NCBI GenBank assembly: GCA_023428245.1
Contig: JAEYYX010000038.1
Coordinates: 1-64,000, forward strand
DNA from: Pseudomonadota bacterium
GTDB taxonomy: Bacteria > Myxococcota_A > Polyangia > Polyangiales > Polyangiaceae
Length of the DNA stretch: 64,000 bases
Reading direction: 5' to 3'
This document shows positions 51,346 through 60,268 of the stretch, piece after piece. The stretch's first letter is position 1; each line of letters begins with the position of its first letter. The position numbers were made by a program, and so were the translations under genes. The notes under the pieces were generated by a model. That model was not told where the DNA came from. It saw only the letters and a list, made by a program, of their open reading frames with translations, and ran no database searches.

Positions 51346-52968
51346 ATGATCGTATCTCCTTCCTCCTCTCCCTGCGCGCTTTCTCGAAACGAAACCAGCT
51401 GGCGCAGTTACGCCGACCTCGTCGCCTTAGTCGAACGAGTCCAGAGCGCTGTTGCACTCATCGCAAAGCGGGACGATCGACTGCTCCTCACCACACGCGA
51501 TAGGTATCACGTCGCTGCCGTTCTCCTCGCGATGCCGGCCCTCGGCACGCGCCTGAGGATTCAAGGCGGGGATGCCTCTGTTCCGGCCTCGACGCTACGC
51601 CTCCTCGAAGGGAGAAGCTCAAACGAAGAAGCGCTCGACATCCGTGCCTTCGACGCGCAGGTCCGAGGAACTCCGAGCCCGCTCCACTGCCCGATCGAAA
51701 GTGACGAACCGTTCCTCGAGCTCACCACCTCCGGTAGTGATGGCTCGCCTCGAGTCATCGAAAAGACTCCTCGCCAGCTCTTCACTGAGGCCGTGATGCA
51801 TCGAGACCTTCTTGGAATCGGCAGGGACGCGCGATTTCTCAGCACAGCTTCCCCAGAACACATCTACGGACTCCTCTTCACTGTCCTGCTCCCGCTCGTC
51901 TCGGGAGCAAGCCTGACCAGGGAAACGCCGCACCACGCCGCAGCCATCCTCGCCGCTCTCTCGTCCCTCCGGGCCACTCATCTCGTCACTCTGCCGGTTC
52001 ACCTCAAGGCGCTCCACAATGAGCTTTCGAGCGGAGCTGACATCAGCCTCCCGGGCAGCCTCGGAACCGTTATCTCTTCGGGCGCCGAATTGCCCCCTCC
52101 CCTTGCCACTGCCTTCGCCGACAGGGGACTCCGCGTGATCGACGTCCTCGGTTCTACGGAGACGGGCGGCATCGCTTGGCGCGAGCCGGCCGTGGGCGAG
52201 CTCTATGAGCCACTTCCGAGCCTCCGCGTTGACGTCGGACTCGAGGACGCACTTCTGCTCGACTCTCCGTTCCTCCCCGCAGGGACGGGCCGCTACGAAT
52301 GTGCGGATCGCGTTCGGCTCGAAAACGGTCGACTCCGCTACCTGGGCCGCCGAGATCGGATTGTGAAGGTCGGAGGAACGCGCGTCTCTTTGGCCGAGCT
52401 CGTCAGAATTGCGCGCGGCCTAGCCCAGGTCGACGACGCATTTGCCTTTGCGAAAGACGACCCTGGAGACTTACGCGGGACCGCCCTCTACCTGGTCATC
52501 GTGAGCCGGAAGCGCGAGCGCGCCGAGCTCTGGCACGAACTACGCGCAAAGCTCCCCGACCCACTCTTACCCCGGCATCTCTGCGTCGTCGGCGAGGCGC
52601 CCACGGACGACCGAGGTAAAGTCACGATGAGCTCCCTCGAAGCATTGTTCTCCTCTCCTACCGAAAGGAAGAACGAACAGCGCGTGGAACTGCGAGGCCT
52701 CCGCGCCCCCGTCTGCGAAGGCCATTTCGAGGGCGAACCCATCGTTCCCGGGGCGGTGGTGGTCGAAGACCTGGTCCTCTCGAGCATTGCCCGCTCTTTC
52801 AGTGACCTCAAGAGCCCCAAACGCCTGCTCCGCGTCCGTTTTCCCGAGGCCATCGCTCATGGGGCCGAGGTGAATGTTTCGCTCTGCCGCCGCGGACAGA
52901 GGGTGGACTTCGAGGTCTATGTGGGCGCATCGCCTCGAGCCTCAGGAACTGTAGAGTACCCGTCATGA
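51346..52968 (+). CDS. Adenylation (AMP-ligase) domain fused to ApeI-like dehydratase domain
   Basis: This 540-residue protein begins with an ANL adenylation domain (about residues 1-435): LTTSGSDGSPRVIEK (A3-like), VLGSTETGGIAWR, LGRRDRIVKVGGTRVSLAEL (A8), and a possible A10 Lys in DRGKVTM. The C-terminal 95 residues are a hotdog dehydratase-like domain with CEGHFEGEPIVPGAVVVEDL, matching the HFPGxPxxPG motif of FabA/FabZ and ApeI. ApeH-type ligases and ApeI dehydratases occur in aryl-polyene clusters; here they are fused. The gene overlaps the ammonia-lyase gene by four bases (ATGA). The likely role is to activate an aryl acid starter. Confidence 0.83.
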   Translation: MIVSPSSSPCALSRNETSWRSYADLVALVERVQSAVALIAKRDDRLLLTTRDRYHVAAVLLAMPALGTRLRIQGGDASVPASTLRLLEGRSSNEEALDIRAFDAQVRGTPSPLHCPIESDEPFLELTTSGSDGSPRVIEKTPRQLFTEAVMHRDLLGIGRDARFLSTASPEHIYGLLFTVLLPLVSGASLTRETPHHAAAILAALSSLRATHLVTLPVHLKALHNELSSGADISLPGSLGTVISSGAELPPPLATAFADRGLRVIDVLGSTETGGIAWREPAVGELYEPLPSLRVDVGLEDALLLDSPFLPAGTGRYECADRVRLENGRLRYLGRRDRIVKVGGTRVSLAELVRIARGLAQVDDAFAFAKDDPGDLRGTALYLVIVSRKRERAELWHELRAKLPDPLLPRHLCVVGEAPTDDRGKVTMSSLEALFSSPTERKNEQRVELRGLRAPVCEGHFEGEPIVPGAVVVEDLVLSSIARSFSDLKSPKRLLRVRFPEAIAHGAEVNVSLCRRGQRVDFEVYVGASPRASGTVEYPS

Positions 52969-54500
52969 CTCCGGATCACTCGCTCCAGATCGAACTCGAC
53001 GGGACGGACGTCTCCCTCGAGGATCTAGGTCGCATTGCCGAGCGGAAGCTCAGCGCCAAAATCTCAACCGAAAAAGCTTTCCTTGAACGGCTCGCCGAGA
53101 GTCGCAGAGTACTTGAGGGGGCTCTCTCGCGCGGCGACATCGTCTACGGGGTCGCCACTGGATTCGGAGATTCTTGTGAGACGTCGACACGCGACGCGGT
53201 CGACCACGACCTGGCGCGCAACCTCTTCCGCTACCATCACGCTGGAGTCGGAGCGCTGCTCCCCCGCGCCGAAACGCGCGCTGTCCTTTTCGCCCGAGCC
53301 GTCTCGCTCGCCCGAGGTTACTCGGCCGTACGCGCCGAGCTCCTCGAGCGCCTTTGCGCCCTCTTGAACGAGGACATGCTCCCGGCGATTCCCTCACTCG
53401 GCTCCGTCGGCGCGAGCGGCGATCTGACCCCGCTCGCCTACGTTGCCGCAGCCCTCAGCGGCGAAGGAGAGCTTTACTCCCAGCGGGGACCTTTGCCCGC
53501 CGAAACGTTCTGGGCGCGACTGGGCCCCGGACGCCTTCTTCTGACACCCAGAGAGAGCCTGGCTGTCATGAATGGCACGAGCGTCATGACGGCGCTCGCG
53601 GCGCTCGCCGTCTTGCGCGCTGAGCGGCTCGTCCGACTCGCGAGCGCGCTCACAGCTTTCGCCTGGGAGGCGCTCCTCGGTGCACCCGGCGCTTTCACCG
53701 AGCTCATCACAGAAGCCAAGCCCCACCTGGGCTCAAAGCGCGTCGCCGAATGGATCCGCGCTGATCTCGAAGGTGCGAGCGTTCAGCGTCCAGCAGACGC
53801 CCGCATCCAAGATCGGTATTCGATCCGCTGCGCCCCCCAGGTGCTCGGGGCCAGTCTCGATGTCGTGAGCGACGCTCGTCGCTACGTCGAGATCGAGCTC
53901 AACTCAGCGAGCGACAACCCCATCATCGATCCGGTCACGAAGGCCATCGCCCACGGCGGGAACTTTTATGGAGGGCACGTGTGCCAGGCGATGGATAGCT
54001 TGAAGGTGCAGCTCGCAAACATTGCCGATCTCCTCGACAGACAGCTTCTGCTCCTTTGCAATCCCGTGACGAGCCGCGAGCTCCCCGCCAATCTGAGCGG
54101 GGCCGAGGGCCCCGGAGCGTCGGCTCACCATGGCTTCAAAGCGCTCCAAATCACCACTTCGGCTCTCGCCGCTGAAGCGGCGAAACAGTCGATTCCGATG
54201 AGCATTTTCAGCCGCAGCACTGAAAATCACAATCAGGACAAAGTGAGCATGGGCACCATTGCGGCCCGCGATGCGCTCCGCATCCTCGACCTCACGGAGA
54301 ACCTCGCGCTGATCCACGCGCTAGCTCTGGCTCAAGCCGCCGATCTCAGGGGCCCCCAGCGCTTCAGCGGCAGCGCGCAGCGCATTCGTTCGGAGATTCG
54401 CGCCATCTCACCCAAGCTTGTCCACGATCGACCACTCGACCAAGACATTGCCGGGCTGCTCGCGTCCTACCAGCGGCGCGATCTCTTTGCGCACCTCTGA
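52965..54500 (+). CDS. Aromatic amino acid ammonia-lyase (HAL/TAL-like)
   Basis: This 511-residue enzyme uses the self-made MIO cofactor from Ala-Ser-Gly in GSVGASGDLTPLAYVA. Other family motifs are YGVATGFGDS, the stretch ELNSASDNPIID, GNFYGGHVCQAMD, and SRSTENHNQDKVSMGT. The substrate-selectivity pair, Ser-His in histidine, His-Leu in tyrosine and Phe-Leu in phenylalanine lyases, aligns to Tyr-His in NLFRYHHAGVGALL, so the substrate is open. Its four-base overlap with the adenylating enzyme suggests production of a cinnamate- or coumarate-type acid for activation rather than histidine breakdown; no hut genes are near. Confidence 0.88.
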   Translation: MTPDHSLQIELDGTDVSLEDLGRIAERKLSAKISTEKAFLERLAESRRVLEGALSRGDIVYGVATGFGDSCETSTRDAVDHDLARNLFRYHHAGVGALLPRAETRAVLFARAVSLARGYSAVRAELLERLCALLNEDMLPAIPSLGSVGASGDLTPLAYVAAALSGEGELYSQRGPLPAETFWARLGPGRLLLTPRESLAVMNGTSVMTALAALAVLRAERLVRLASALTAFAWEALLGAPGAFTELITEAKPHLGSKRVAEWIRADLEGASVQRPADARIQDRYSIRCAPQVLGASLDVVSDARRYVEIELNSASDNPIIDPVTKAIAHGGNFYGGHVCQAMDSLKVQLANIADLLDRQLLLLCNPVTSRELPANLSGAEGPGASAHHGFKALQITTSALAAEAAKQSIPMSIFSRSTENHNQDKVSMGTIAARDALRILDLTENLALIHALALAQAADLRGPQRFSGSAQRIRSEIRAISPKLVHDRPLDQDIAGLLASYQRRDLFAHL

Positions 54501-54523
54501 CCACCGACTTCTCTCGCCGCGGG

Positions 54524-54976
54524 CTACGAAGTCGAATCCTCAGGCGATCCAGAAATCTCACCGCTCCGAGCGATCCTCTGGCGCGTGAGGAACTCAGCTT
54601 CGACGTAGACCGCTCCTCCTTCGCTCATCAGTCTGGCCGAGAAGGCGGCGCTCGGTCCCGAGGTGGCAATCTGCTCGACCTGGGCCACGAGAGACTCGCT
54701 CGAAGGAAGCTGAGCCACTTTGAGCTCAACGAACCGGGCGCTGACGAGATAGCCACCGAGCGGGCGCGCGCCGTCGCCGTAGCCGAGAAACGCAGCTGCT
54801 GCCTGAGCCAAGACCTCGAGACCCATGACCGCCGGAACAACCCCGTCGCGCGCGAGGCAGGAGGCCCCGAGCGGGATCGTCAAACAATAGATTGAGCTCC
54901 CGTCAGCACTCTGGACCGCCTTGAGCACCACCGCAGGGCCGCGGTGAGGGAGGATTTCGGTCACGTCGGGGAACAC
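54524..54976 (-). CDS. ApeP-like 3-hydroxyacyl-ACP dehydratase
   Basis: This protein has 150 residues from a GTG at 54976. The start is uncertain because there is no clear Shine-Dalgarno sequence, and another GTG lies at 54964. The hotdog motif is TEILPHRGPAVVLKAVQS, followed by MGLEVLAQAAAAFLGYGDGA, then GYLVSARFVELKVAQLPSSE. This pattern fits the ApeP (3-hydroxyacyl-ACP dehydratase) family found with aryl-polyene synthesis. It is convergent with the ammonia-lyase gene, 23 bases away. The longer upstream frame would overlap the divergent dedA-like gene and is rejected. Confidence 0.77.
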   Translation of the reverse strand: MFPDVTEILPHRGPAVVLKAVQSADGSSIYCLTIPLGASCLARDGVVPAVMGLEVLAQAAAAFLGYGDGARPLGGYLVSARFVELKVAQLPSSESLVAQVEQIATSGPSAAFSARLMSEGGAVYVEAEFLTRQRIARSGEISGSPEDSTS

Positions 54977-55068
54977 CGGCAGATTCTTTGCCGAGATTTG
55001 CGCTCCGCGCCACCCGGCTGGCCCTTTCCCCCCTCGGTTGCTACCTCCGACTTGGAGTTTGAGATCCA

Positions 55069-55713
55069 GTGACCCAAATCGTCGACATCTTCCTTCACCT
55101 CGACCAGCACCTTGGCGAACTCTCGCAGTCGCTCGGACCGTGGATGTACGTCGTGCTGTTCGCAATCATCTTTTGCGAGACAGGCCTCGTCATCACCCCG
55201 TTCCTACCGGGAGACTCCCTGCTGTTCGCGGTCGGGGCACTGTGTGCTCTCGAAAGCTCGGGACTGAACCTCGGCTTGATGATGGTCCTCTTGATCATCG
55301 CCGCGATCCTCGGGGATGCCGCGAACTACGGGATCGGGAGGTACCTGGGCCCAGCGGTGTTCACAAGTGAACGTTCTTTCCTATTGAACAAGAACCACCT
55401 TCTGCACACGCAGCGATTTTACGAGAAGCACGGGGGCAAGACGATCGTGCTCGCGCGTTTCATTCCCATCGTTCGGACCTTCGCGCCCTTCGTCGCTGGC
55501 ATCGGGCGCATGAGCTACAGCCGCTTCGGGCTCTTCAACGTGGCGGGGGCCCTCGCTTGGGTCATCGGCTTTTTGTCCCTCGGCTTCGCCTTCGGGAACA
55601 TGCCGATCGTCAAGAAGCAGTTCCACTACGTGATCCTCGCGATCATCATCCTCTCGGTGTTGCCTGCGGTGATTGAGTTCATCCGCGCCAAGCGCAACCC
55701 GGACGTGGCTTGA
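55069..55713 (+). CDS. DedA family (VTT domain) membrane protein
   Basis: This 214-residue inner-membrane protein starts with GTG. Family motifs are FCETGLVITPFLPGDSLLFA, LGDAANYGIGRYLG, KHGGKTIVLARFIPIVRTFA, and GIGRMSYSRFGLFNVAGALA. DedA proteins act in membrane homeostasis; some are flippases for undecaprenyl phosphate or phosphatidylethanolamine. The member type is not resolved. It appears monocistronic. Confidence 0.93.
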   Translation: MTQIVDIFLHLDQHLGELSQSLGPWMYVVLFAIIFCETGLVITPFLPGDSLLFAVGALCALESSGLNLGLMMVLLIIAAILGDAANYGIGRYLGPAVFTSERSFLLNKNHLLHTQRFYEKHGGKTIVLARFIPIVRTFAPFVAGIGRMSYSRFGLFNVAGALAWVIGFLSLGFAFGNMPIVKKQFHYVILAIIILSVLPAVIEFIRAKRNPDVA

Positions 55714-55760
55714 GCTGAGCTCTGGGGCGGACGCCGCCGCTCGAGGTCGATCGCGAGCGC

Positions 55761-56315
55761 TCAGTTGATGCGCTTGCCCCGAAAGAACATGGCACGTTCC
55801 TTCCGCGGCGGGCCGGACCGCCCCATCGACTCGGGAGCTCCCCCATTGTGCGACCTCTGCTGCTCGAACAGCGCGCTCTCTGAGACCGGAATCGGCGCCG
55901 ACGAGATCAGCGTCTGATTCAAATCGATGACTGGAGGGGGCGGCGCCATGTCCACAGGACCGGGGGCGAAGTCGGCCGCGGTAATGCGTCGGCGGGCCAG
56001 GTTCACTGCGGTCCGCAGAGCTGAGTCGTTCACGTTGGCCGCAGCCATCACCGCGAGGAGGCCGCCTGCTGTAGGCGCGAGGGAGAGCTTATTGCTGGCG
56101 AAGCGCAGGTTGCACGCGGAGACGTCACCTTCAGAAAGTGCGAGCGCATCGCGCAGGCGAGCCAAACGGGGGCCGACCTTTCGCGCTCCTTCGAGCAGCT
56201 CATTCGGCAGGTCGGCAAACACTAGTTCGCCGTCCGCGTCGAGGAGGAAGCTCCCGATCGTGCCGTCGACGTCTTTCAGGGCGTCGAGCGTTCTTGCAAG
56301 TGACTTTTGTTGCAT
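55761..56315 (-). CDS. Roadblock/LC7-like domain protein
   Basis: This 184-residue protein has an N-terminal roadblock/LC7-like fold (about residues 5-115: LDALKDVDGTIGSFLLDADG, LVFADLPNELLEGARKVGPR, LSLAPTAGGLLAVMAAANVN, ALRTAVNLARRRI). The C-terminal 60 residues are disordered, Pro-rich and end basic (FFRGKRIN). Such domains regulate small Ras-like GTPases (MglB/MglA) or act in signalling complexes. The gene starts 15 bases after the DUF4388 gene and is likely co-translated. No GTPase gene is in the window. Confidence 0.78.
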   Translation of the reverse strand: MQQKSLARTLDALKDVDGTIGSFLLDADGELVFADLPNELLEGARKVGPRLARLRDALALSEGDVSACNLRFASNKLSLAPTAGGLLAVMAAANVNDSALRTAVNLARRRITAADFAPGPVDMAPPPPVIDLNQTLISSAPIPVSESALFEQQRSHNGGAPESMGRSGPPRKERAMFFRGKRIN

Positions 56316-56330
56316 CGCCTGACTCCTCTC

Positions 56331-57176
56331 TCAAAACCCCGCCCGCTTTTTGTAGCCGTCGATGTTGCTCGCGCTGTCCGCCTCGAGAGCGACCACGGTG
56401 TCGCCGTCGGGGAAGATGAGCATGGTCCGGTCGGGCGTCTTGCACTCGAGCCCCACAAAATCATCGAGGCCCAAACTTTGCCCGATGAGGCGCGCCAAAC
56501 GCGCTGAATAAGCCGCGACGTCTGAGAGGTCTCCCACCTCACCCAAGGTACTGACTGTCTGTCCTTCTTCGTCGATGCGCACTGCCCGCAGGAGGCCATA
56601 GCGACCCGCGTCGTTGTCCGATGCTCCCAAGCCATCCTCCATTCGCTTCGTCTCGACCCTTTGCTCACTGGGCGCTCGCGAGGGTCGAGGGGGAGCCGCA
56701 CGTATGCCCGGTGATCGCGCCGACTCTTTGACGAGGTGCTTCGAGGCGATGGTCTCTCCTGAGTCAGGCACACTTTCGCGGCGGGATTCGTCGCTGCGAC
56801 GCATGGCTTCAATCAGAAGCATCTGCCAGCCCGTGTGAATCGTCGGGCGCAACGGCCAAGGACGTTCCACACTCACAAACGTCCCATCCTTCCAAGACAT
56901 CATCTCGAACACCGCGTCCTCGCCGAAGGCTCGACCTGAGGAGGCGTGAACAACGTTGCCTTGATCAAAGAACAGATAGCCGATTTTTACGCCAGACGAG
57001 ACGCAGATGACCTGCCTCGCACCGCGCAAGCACTCCATCTGGATCAGATCTCCGAGTGACGCGCCCTGCAGGCGGGCGACGAATCCTCGAGATGGGCTTT
57101 CATCACTATTTTCAACTCGTGGTGCCGGGGGCGTCATTTGGGGAGCAATCCAATCATCCTCATTCCCTGTTCTCAT
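56331..57176 (-). CDS. DUF4388 protein with C-terminal roadblock-like half
   Basis: This protein has 281 residues from the ATG at 57176. The N-terminal DUF4388/PATAN-like domain (about residues 30-140) has FVARLQGASLGDLIQMECLR, GYLFFDQGNVVHASSGRAFG, and AVFEMMSWKDGTFVS. A disordered middle follows, then a C-terminal roadblock-like segment (about 195-275: YGLLRAVRIDEEGQTVSTLG, then ARLIGQSLGLDDFVGLEC and RTMLIFPDGDTVVALEADS). These proteins are frequent in predatory and gliding Deltaproteobacteria-type lineages as signalling scaffolds. It is upstream of the roadblock gene in one operon. Confidence 0.78.
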   Translation of the reverse strand: MRTGNEDDWIAPQMTPPAPRVENSDESPSRGFVARLQGASLGDLIQMECLRGARQVICVSSGVKIGYLFFDQGNVVHASSGRAFGEDAVFEMMSWKDGTFVSVERPWPLRPTIHTGWQMLLIEAMRRSDESRRESVPDSGETIASKHLVKESARSPGIRAAPPRPSRAPSEQRVETKRMEDGLGASDNDAGRYGLLRAVRIDEEGQTVSTLGEVGDLSDVAAYSARLARLIGQSLGLDDFVGLECKTPDRTMLIFPDGDTVVALEADSASNIDGYKKRAGF

Positions 57177-57335
57177 CGTACGATCCACTCGGCGGAATCT
57201 CGGTAAAATTAGGGTTTCGAAGAGCACAGAGGCGCGACATGGACCTGTTACCAAGCCGAAACAAAGCTCGCGCGAACCTTAACAGGTCGTGCCTTCAACA
57301 ACTTACATTGTGATGCTTTGTGGAGGGAGCGCCCA

Positions 57336-58763
57336 ATGAGACGCTCTCGAATTTTTCTCACCATCTGCGTCGCTTTGGCCTGTTTTGCCGTCGCCAGTCA
57401 GGCCTTAGGGGCTGAAGGCACACAAGCGCCGCTTTCCTGGGAGGAGTACCGAGATCACCTCGGGCTGCGCTCCATCGCTGACGTCGAAGCGAGTCCTGTG
57501 GGGAAAGAGGGGGGATTTGCGGTCGACGCAGCCTGGACCCTCTTCGCCGCCATCTTGGTCTTCTGGATGCAGGCGGGCTTCGCATTGCTCGAGACCGGGT
57601 TCACCCGCGCGAAGAACGCGGTGAACATCCTGATGAAGAACCTGCTCGACTTCAGCGTCGGCTCGATCGCCTATTGGTTGATCGGGTTCGGCCTCATGTT
57701 CGGAGCGACCAACGGCTTCTGTGGCCAGACTGGCTTCATGCTCTCCGGGCATGAGAACGAAACCTGGTCCTACACGTTCCTGATTTTCCAGACAGTATTC
57801 GCTGGTACCAGCGCGACCATCGTCTCAGGCGCGGTTGCGGAACGCACGAAGTTCGTCTCCTACATCCTCTATAGCCTGCTCATCACCGCCCTGATCTACC
57901 CGATCTTCGGCAGCTGGGCTTGGGGCAGCGCGGTTGACGGGAACGGTTGGCTCGAAGCGCCTTCGGGCGGGGTCTTGGATCGTCTTGGTCTTCCCGGGTT
58001 CATCGACTTCGCAGGCTCAACCGTTGTCCACTCCGTGGGCGCTTGGGTGGGCCTGGCTGGTGTGCTGTTCCTCGGACCGCGTCTCGGAAAGTACGGTGAA
58101 GACAGCAAGCCGCTTCGAGGTCATTCGATGAGCCTCGCGACACTTGGTGTGTTCATCCTTTGGATGGGCTGGTTCGGGTTCAACTGCGGAAGCACCACGA
58201 GCGTCGCGGGAGGACTTGGTCCCTACGATGGTTCAGGCAAGTCCATCGGCTTCATCGCCGTCACGACGAATCTCGGCGCGGCCTCCGGTGCCCTAGCCGC
58301 GATGATCACTGTCTGGATCCGCACGGGAAAACCCGAAATTGGCATGACCTTGAACGGAGTTCTTGCCGGTCTGGTCTCCATCACCGCGGGCTGTTCGCTC
58401 GTCTCTCCTGCTTCTGCGGTTGTGATCGGCGCCATAGGCGGCGTCCTCGTGGTCTTCGCCGTCGATTTCTTCGAGCGACTCGAGCTCGACGACCCAGTCG
58501 GCGCCCTCAGCGTGCACGGCGTCTGCGGCGTCTGGGGAACCATCGCGGTCGCGCTCTTCCACCACGAAGGGTTCCGCCCCGCCCAGCTCGCCACCCAGCT
58601 CATCGGCGTCATCTCGGCCTTCGTTTGGGCCTTTGCGGGCGGAGCGCTCATCTTCTGGCTCCTCAAAGTCACCGTCGGTCTCCGCGTCGATGCCAACGAC
58701 GAACTCGATGGACTCGACCTCAGCGAGCATGGCGGCGAGGCCTATCCGCGCGAAGACTTCTGA
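57336..58763 (+). CDS. amt: Ammonium transporter, Amt family
   Basis: This protein has 475 residues from the ATG at 57336 with GGAGGGAGC upstream. It has a cleavable signal peptide (FLTICVALACFAVASQALG), then a periplasmic extension of about 55 residues, then eleven TM helices. Key sites are FALLETGFTRAKNAVNILMK, the first pore His in STVVHSVGAWVGLAGVLFLG, GWFGFNCGST, and the second pore His in GALSVHGVCGVWGTIAVALF. It ends in an acidic C-terminal tail. No glnK/glnB gene lies next to it, which is unusual because amtB is often paired with a PII gene. Confidence 0.94.
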   Translation: MRRSRIFLTICVALACFAVASQALGAEGTQAPLSWEEYRDHLGLRSIADVEASPVGKEGGFAVDAAWTLFAAILVFWMQAGFALLETGFTRAKNAVNILMKNLLDFSVGSIAYWLIGFGLMFGATNGFCGQTGFMLSGHENETWSYTFLIFQTVFAGTSATIVSGAVAERTKFVSYILYSLLITALIYPIFGSWAWGSAVDGNGWLEAPSGGVLDRLGLPGFIDFAGSTVVHSVGAWVGLAGVLFLGPRLGKYGEDSKPLRGHSMSLATLGVFILWMGWFGFNCGSTTSVAGGLGPYDGSGKSIGFIAVTTNLGAASGALAAMITVWIRTGKPEIGMTLNGVLAGLVSITAGCSLVSPASAVVIGAIGGVLVVFAVDFFERLELDDPVGALSVHGVCGVWGTIAVALFHHEGFRPAQLATQLIGVISAFVWAFAGGALIFWLLKVTVGLRVDANDELDGLDLSEHGGEAYPREDF

Positions 58764-58825
58764 GAAGTCGACGATTCCCGGGGCGCGGCCTCTCGCTTTC
58801 ACGCGAGCGGGCCCACTTTCCCATT

Positions 58826-60268
58826 TCACTTCCGGACGCGCCAGCCGCCGCCTAGGGCCTGGTATAGGCTCACCATCGTCAGGAGCTGGCGCTTCTTGGT
58901 CTCGATGAGCTCGAGCTCCGCGTCAAGCGCATCTCGCCGCGTCATAAGCACCTCCATGTAGTCCGCGCGCGCCGACTGGAAGAGCACGTTCGAGATTTCG
59001 ACGGACTCTGTCAGCTTCTCCACCTGCTCGGCCTCGAGTTCGTAGCTCTTCTTGAGGTTCTCCATGCGCCCGAGCTGATTGATCACATCCGTAAACGCCT
59101 GAAGGACCGTCTTCTCGTATTGGTAGACGGCCTTGAGCTGCTCCGCGTTCGCTGTGCGGTACTCGGCGGCAATTCCTGCCCGGTTGAGCAGCGGGGCGCT
59201 CAGATTCCCGGCGAGGCTATAGATCAGCGAATCGGGAGTCGCGACTAAGTGCTGAGCGTTAAACGACCGGTAGCCAACTTCCGCATCGAGACTGAGCGAT
59301 GGATAGAAATTCGCTTTGGCTACCCGCACGTCGAGCTTGGCTGCTTCGAGTTCCAGCTCGGCCTGGCGCACGTCCGGGCGATTCTGGAGCAGATCTGCGG
59401 GCAGGCCTGCGCTCAAAGCCTCAGGCAGCGGGCTACTGAGGCGAGCGGCGTCACGAGCAACTTTCGTCGGAAAGCGGCCAACGAGGAAGTTGATGCGACT
59501 TTCGAGCTGCACTCTTTCCTGCTCCAGCTCGTAACGCCGGCTCTTGTTCTTGAGCACCTCGGCCTCGAAGCGCTGCACCGCGAGCTCGGTCACCCGAGCC
59601 GCAAGCTTCTCGAGCCGAACCACCTCAAGTGCGTCAGCCTGCAGGTGGATGTTCTTGTCGAGAACCTCAAGCTCTCCATCAATCGCGATCAGCTCGTAAT
59701 AAGAGCGAGCGAGCTCTGCGACGAGCTCCGTGATCAGGAAGTTCCGCCCTTCGATGCGCGCGAGGTAACGAAGCTGCGCGGCATCCGTCGCATTCCTGAG
59801 CTTCTTCCAGACGTCGATCTCCCAGGAACCCGCGAGGCCGAACTTGAAGTCTCCGAGATTCTCCGGGAGTTCGTGTGCCTCGTCGCTCACGCCCTGACTC
59901 GTGTTTTTCCCGACGCGCTCCACCCCCGCGCCGGCCCGAGCGTTGAGCTTGGGCAGGTACTCGCCCTTCCTCGCCTGGACCTCAGCGCGGGCGATCACGA
60001 TCTCCTGGAGGCGAATATTCAGCTCCTGATTGTTCGCGAGGGCCGCTTCAATGAGAGCGCGCAGCTCTGGCTCGGCGAAAAACTCCTCCCAGCTCCGCTG
60101 ACTGATGTTCTCTCCCGAGCGCGTCTGTGTTCCTTCTGACGCCGCGAACTGGCTCGGAACATCCTTCTTTACCTCCCGCGGCGGATTGTCCTTCAGCGAA
60201 GGGAGACATCCACTCAAGACCAGGCTGAAAAGGACGCCTCCGAACGCGACGTGCCTTTTAGCTCTCAT
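58826..60268 (-). CDS. RND efflux outer-membrane factor, OprM/NodT family lipoprotein
   Basis: This protein has 480 residues from the ATG at 60268, with GGAGGAG upstream. The start overlaps the RND pump stop by 11 bases. The lipobox LSGC gives Cys21. Two repeated helical hairpin halves are typical of TolC-like factors: ELRALIEAALANNQELNIRL, GSWEIDVWKKLRNATDAA, LLQNRPDVRQAELELEAAKL, FYPSLSLDAEVGY, and LIYSLAGNLSAPLLNRAGIA. It forms the outer-membrane channel of a tripartite efflux pump. It is the last gene of the adaptor-pump-channel operon. Confidence 0.94.
   Translation of the reverse strand: MRAKRHVAFGGVLFSLVLSGCLPSLKDNPPREVKKDVPSQFAASEGTQTRSGENISQRSWEEFFAEPELRALIEAALANNQELNIRLQEIVIARAEVQARKGEYLPKLNARAGAGVERVGKNTSQGVSDEAHELPENLGDFKFGLAGSWEIDVWKKLRNATDAAQLRYLARIEGRNFLITELVAELARSYYELIAIDGELEVLDKNIHLQADALEVVRLEKLAARVTELAVQRFEAEVLKNKSRRYELEQERVQLESRINFLVGRFPTKVARDAARLSSPLPEALSAGLPADLLQNRPDVRQAELELEAAKLDVRVAKANFYPSLSLDAEVGYRSFNAQHLVATPDSLIYSLAGNLSAPLLNRAGIAAEYRTANAEQLKAVYQYEKTVLQAFTDVINQLGRMENLKKSYELEAEQVEKLTESVEISNVLFQSARADYMEVLMTRRDALDAELELIETKKRQLLTMVSLYQALGGGWRVRK

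Noticed and set aside
54977..55165. N-terminal extension of the ApeP-like gene
   Set aside because: It would overlap the divergent dedA-like start and gives a basic, low-complexity sequence unlike the family.
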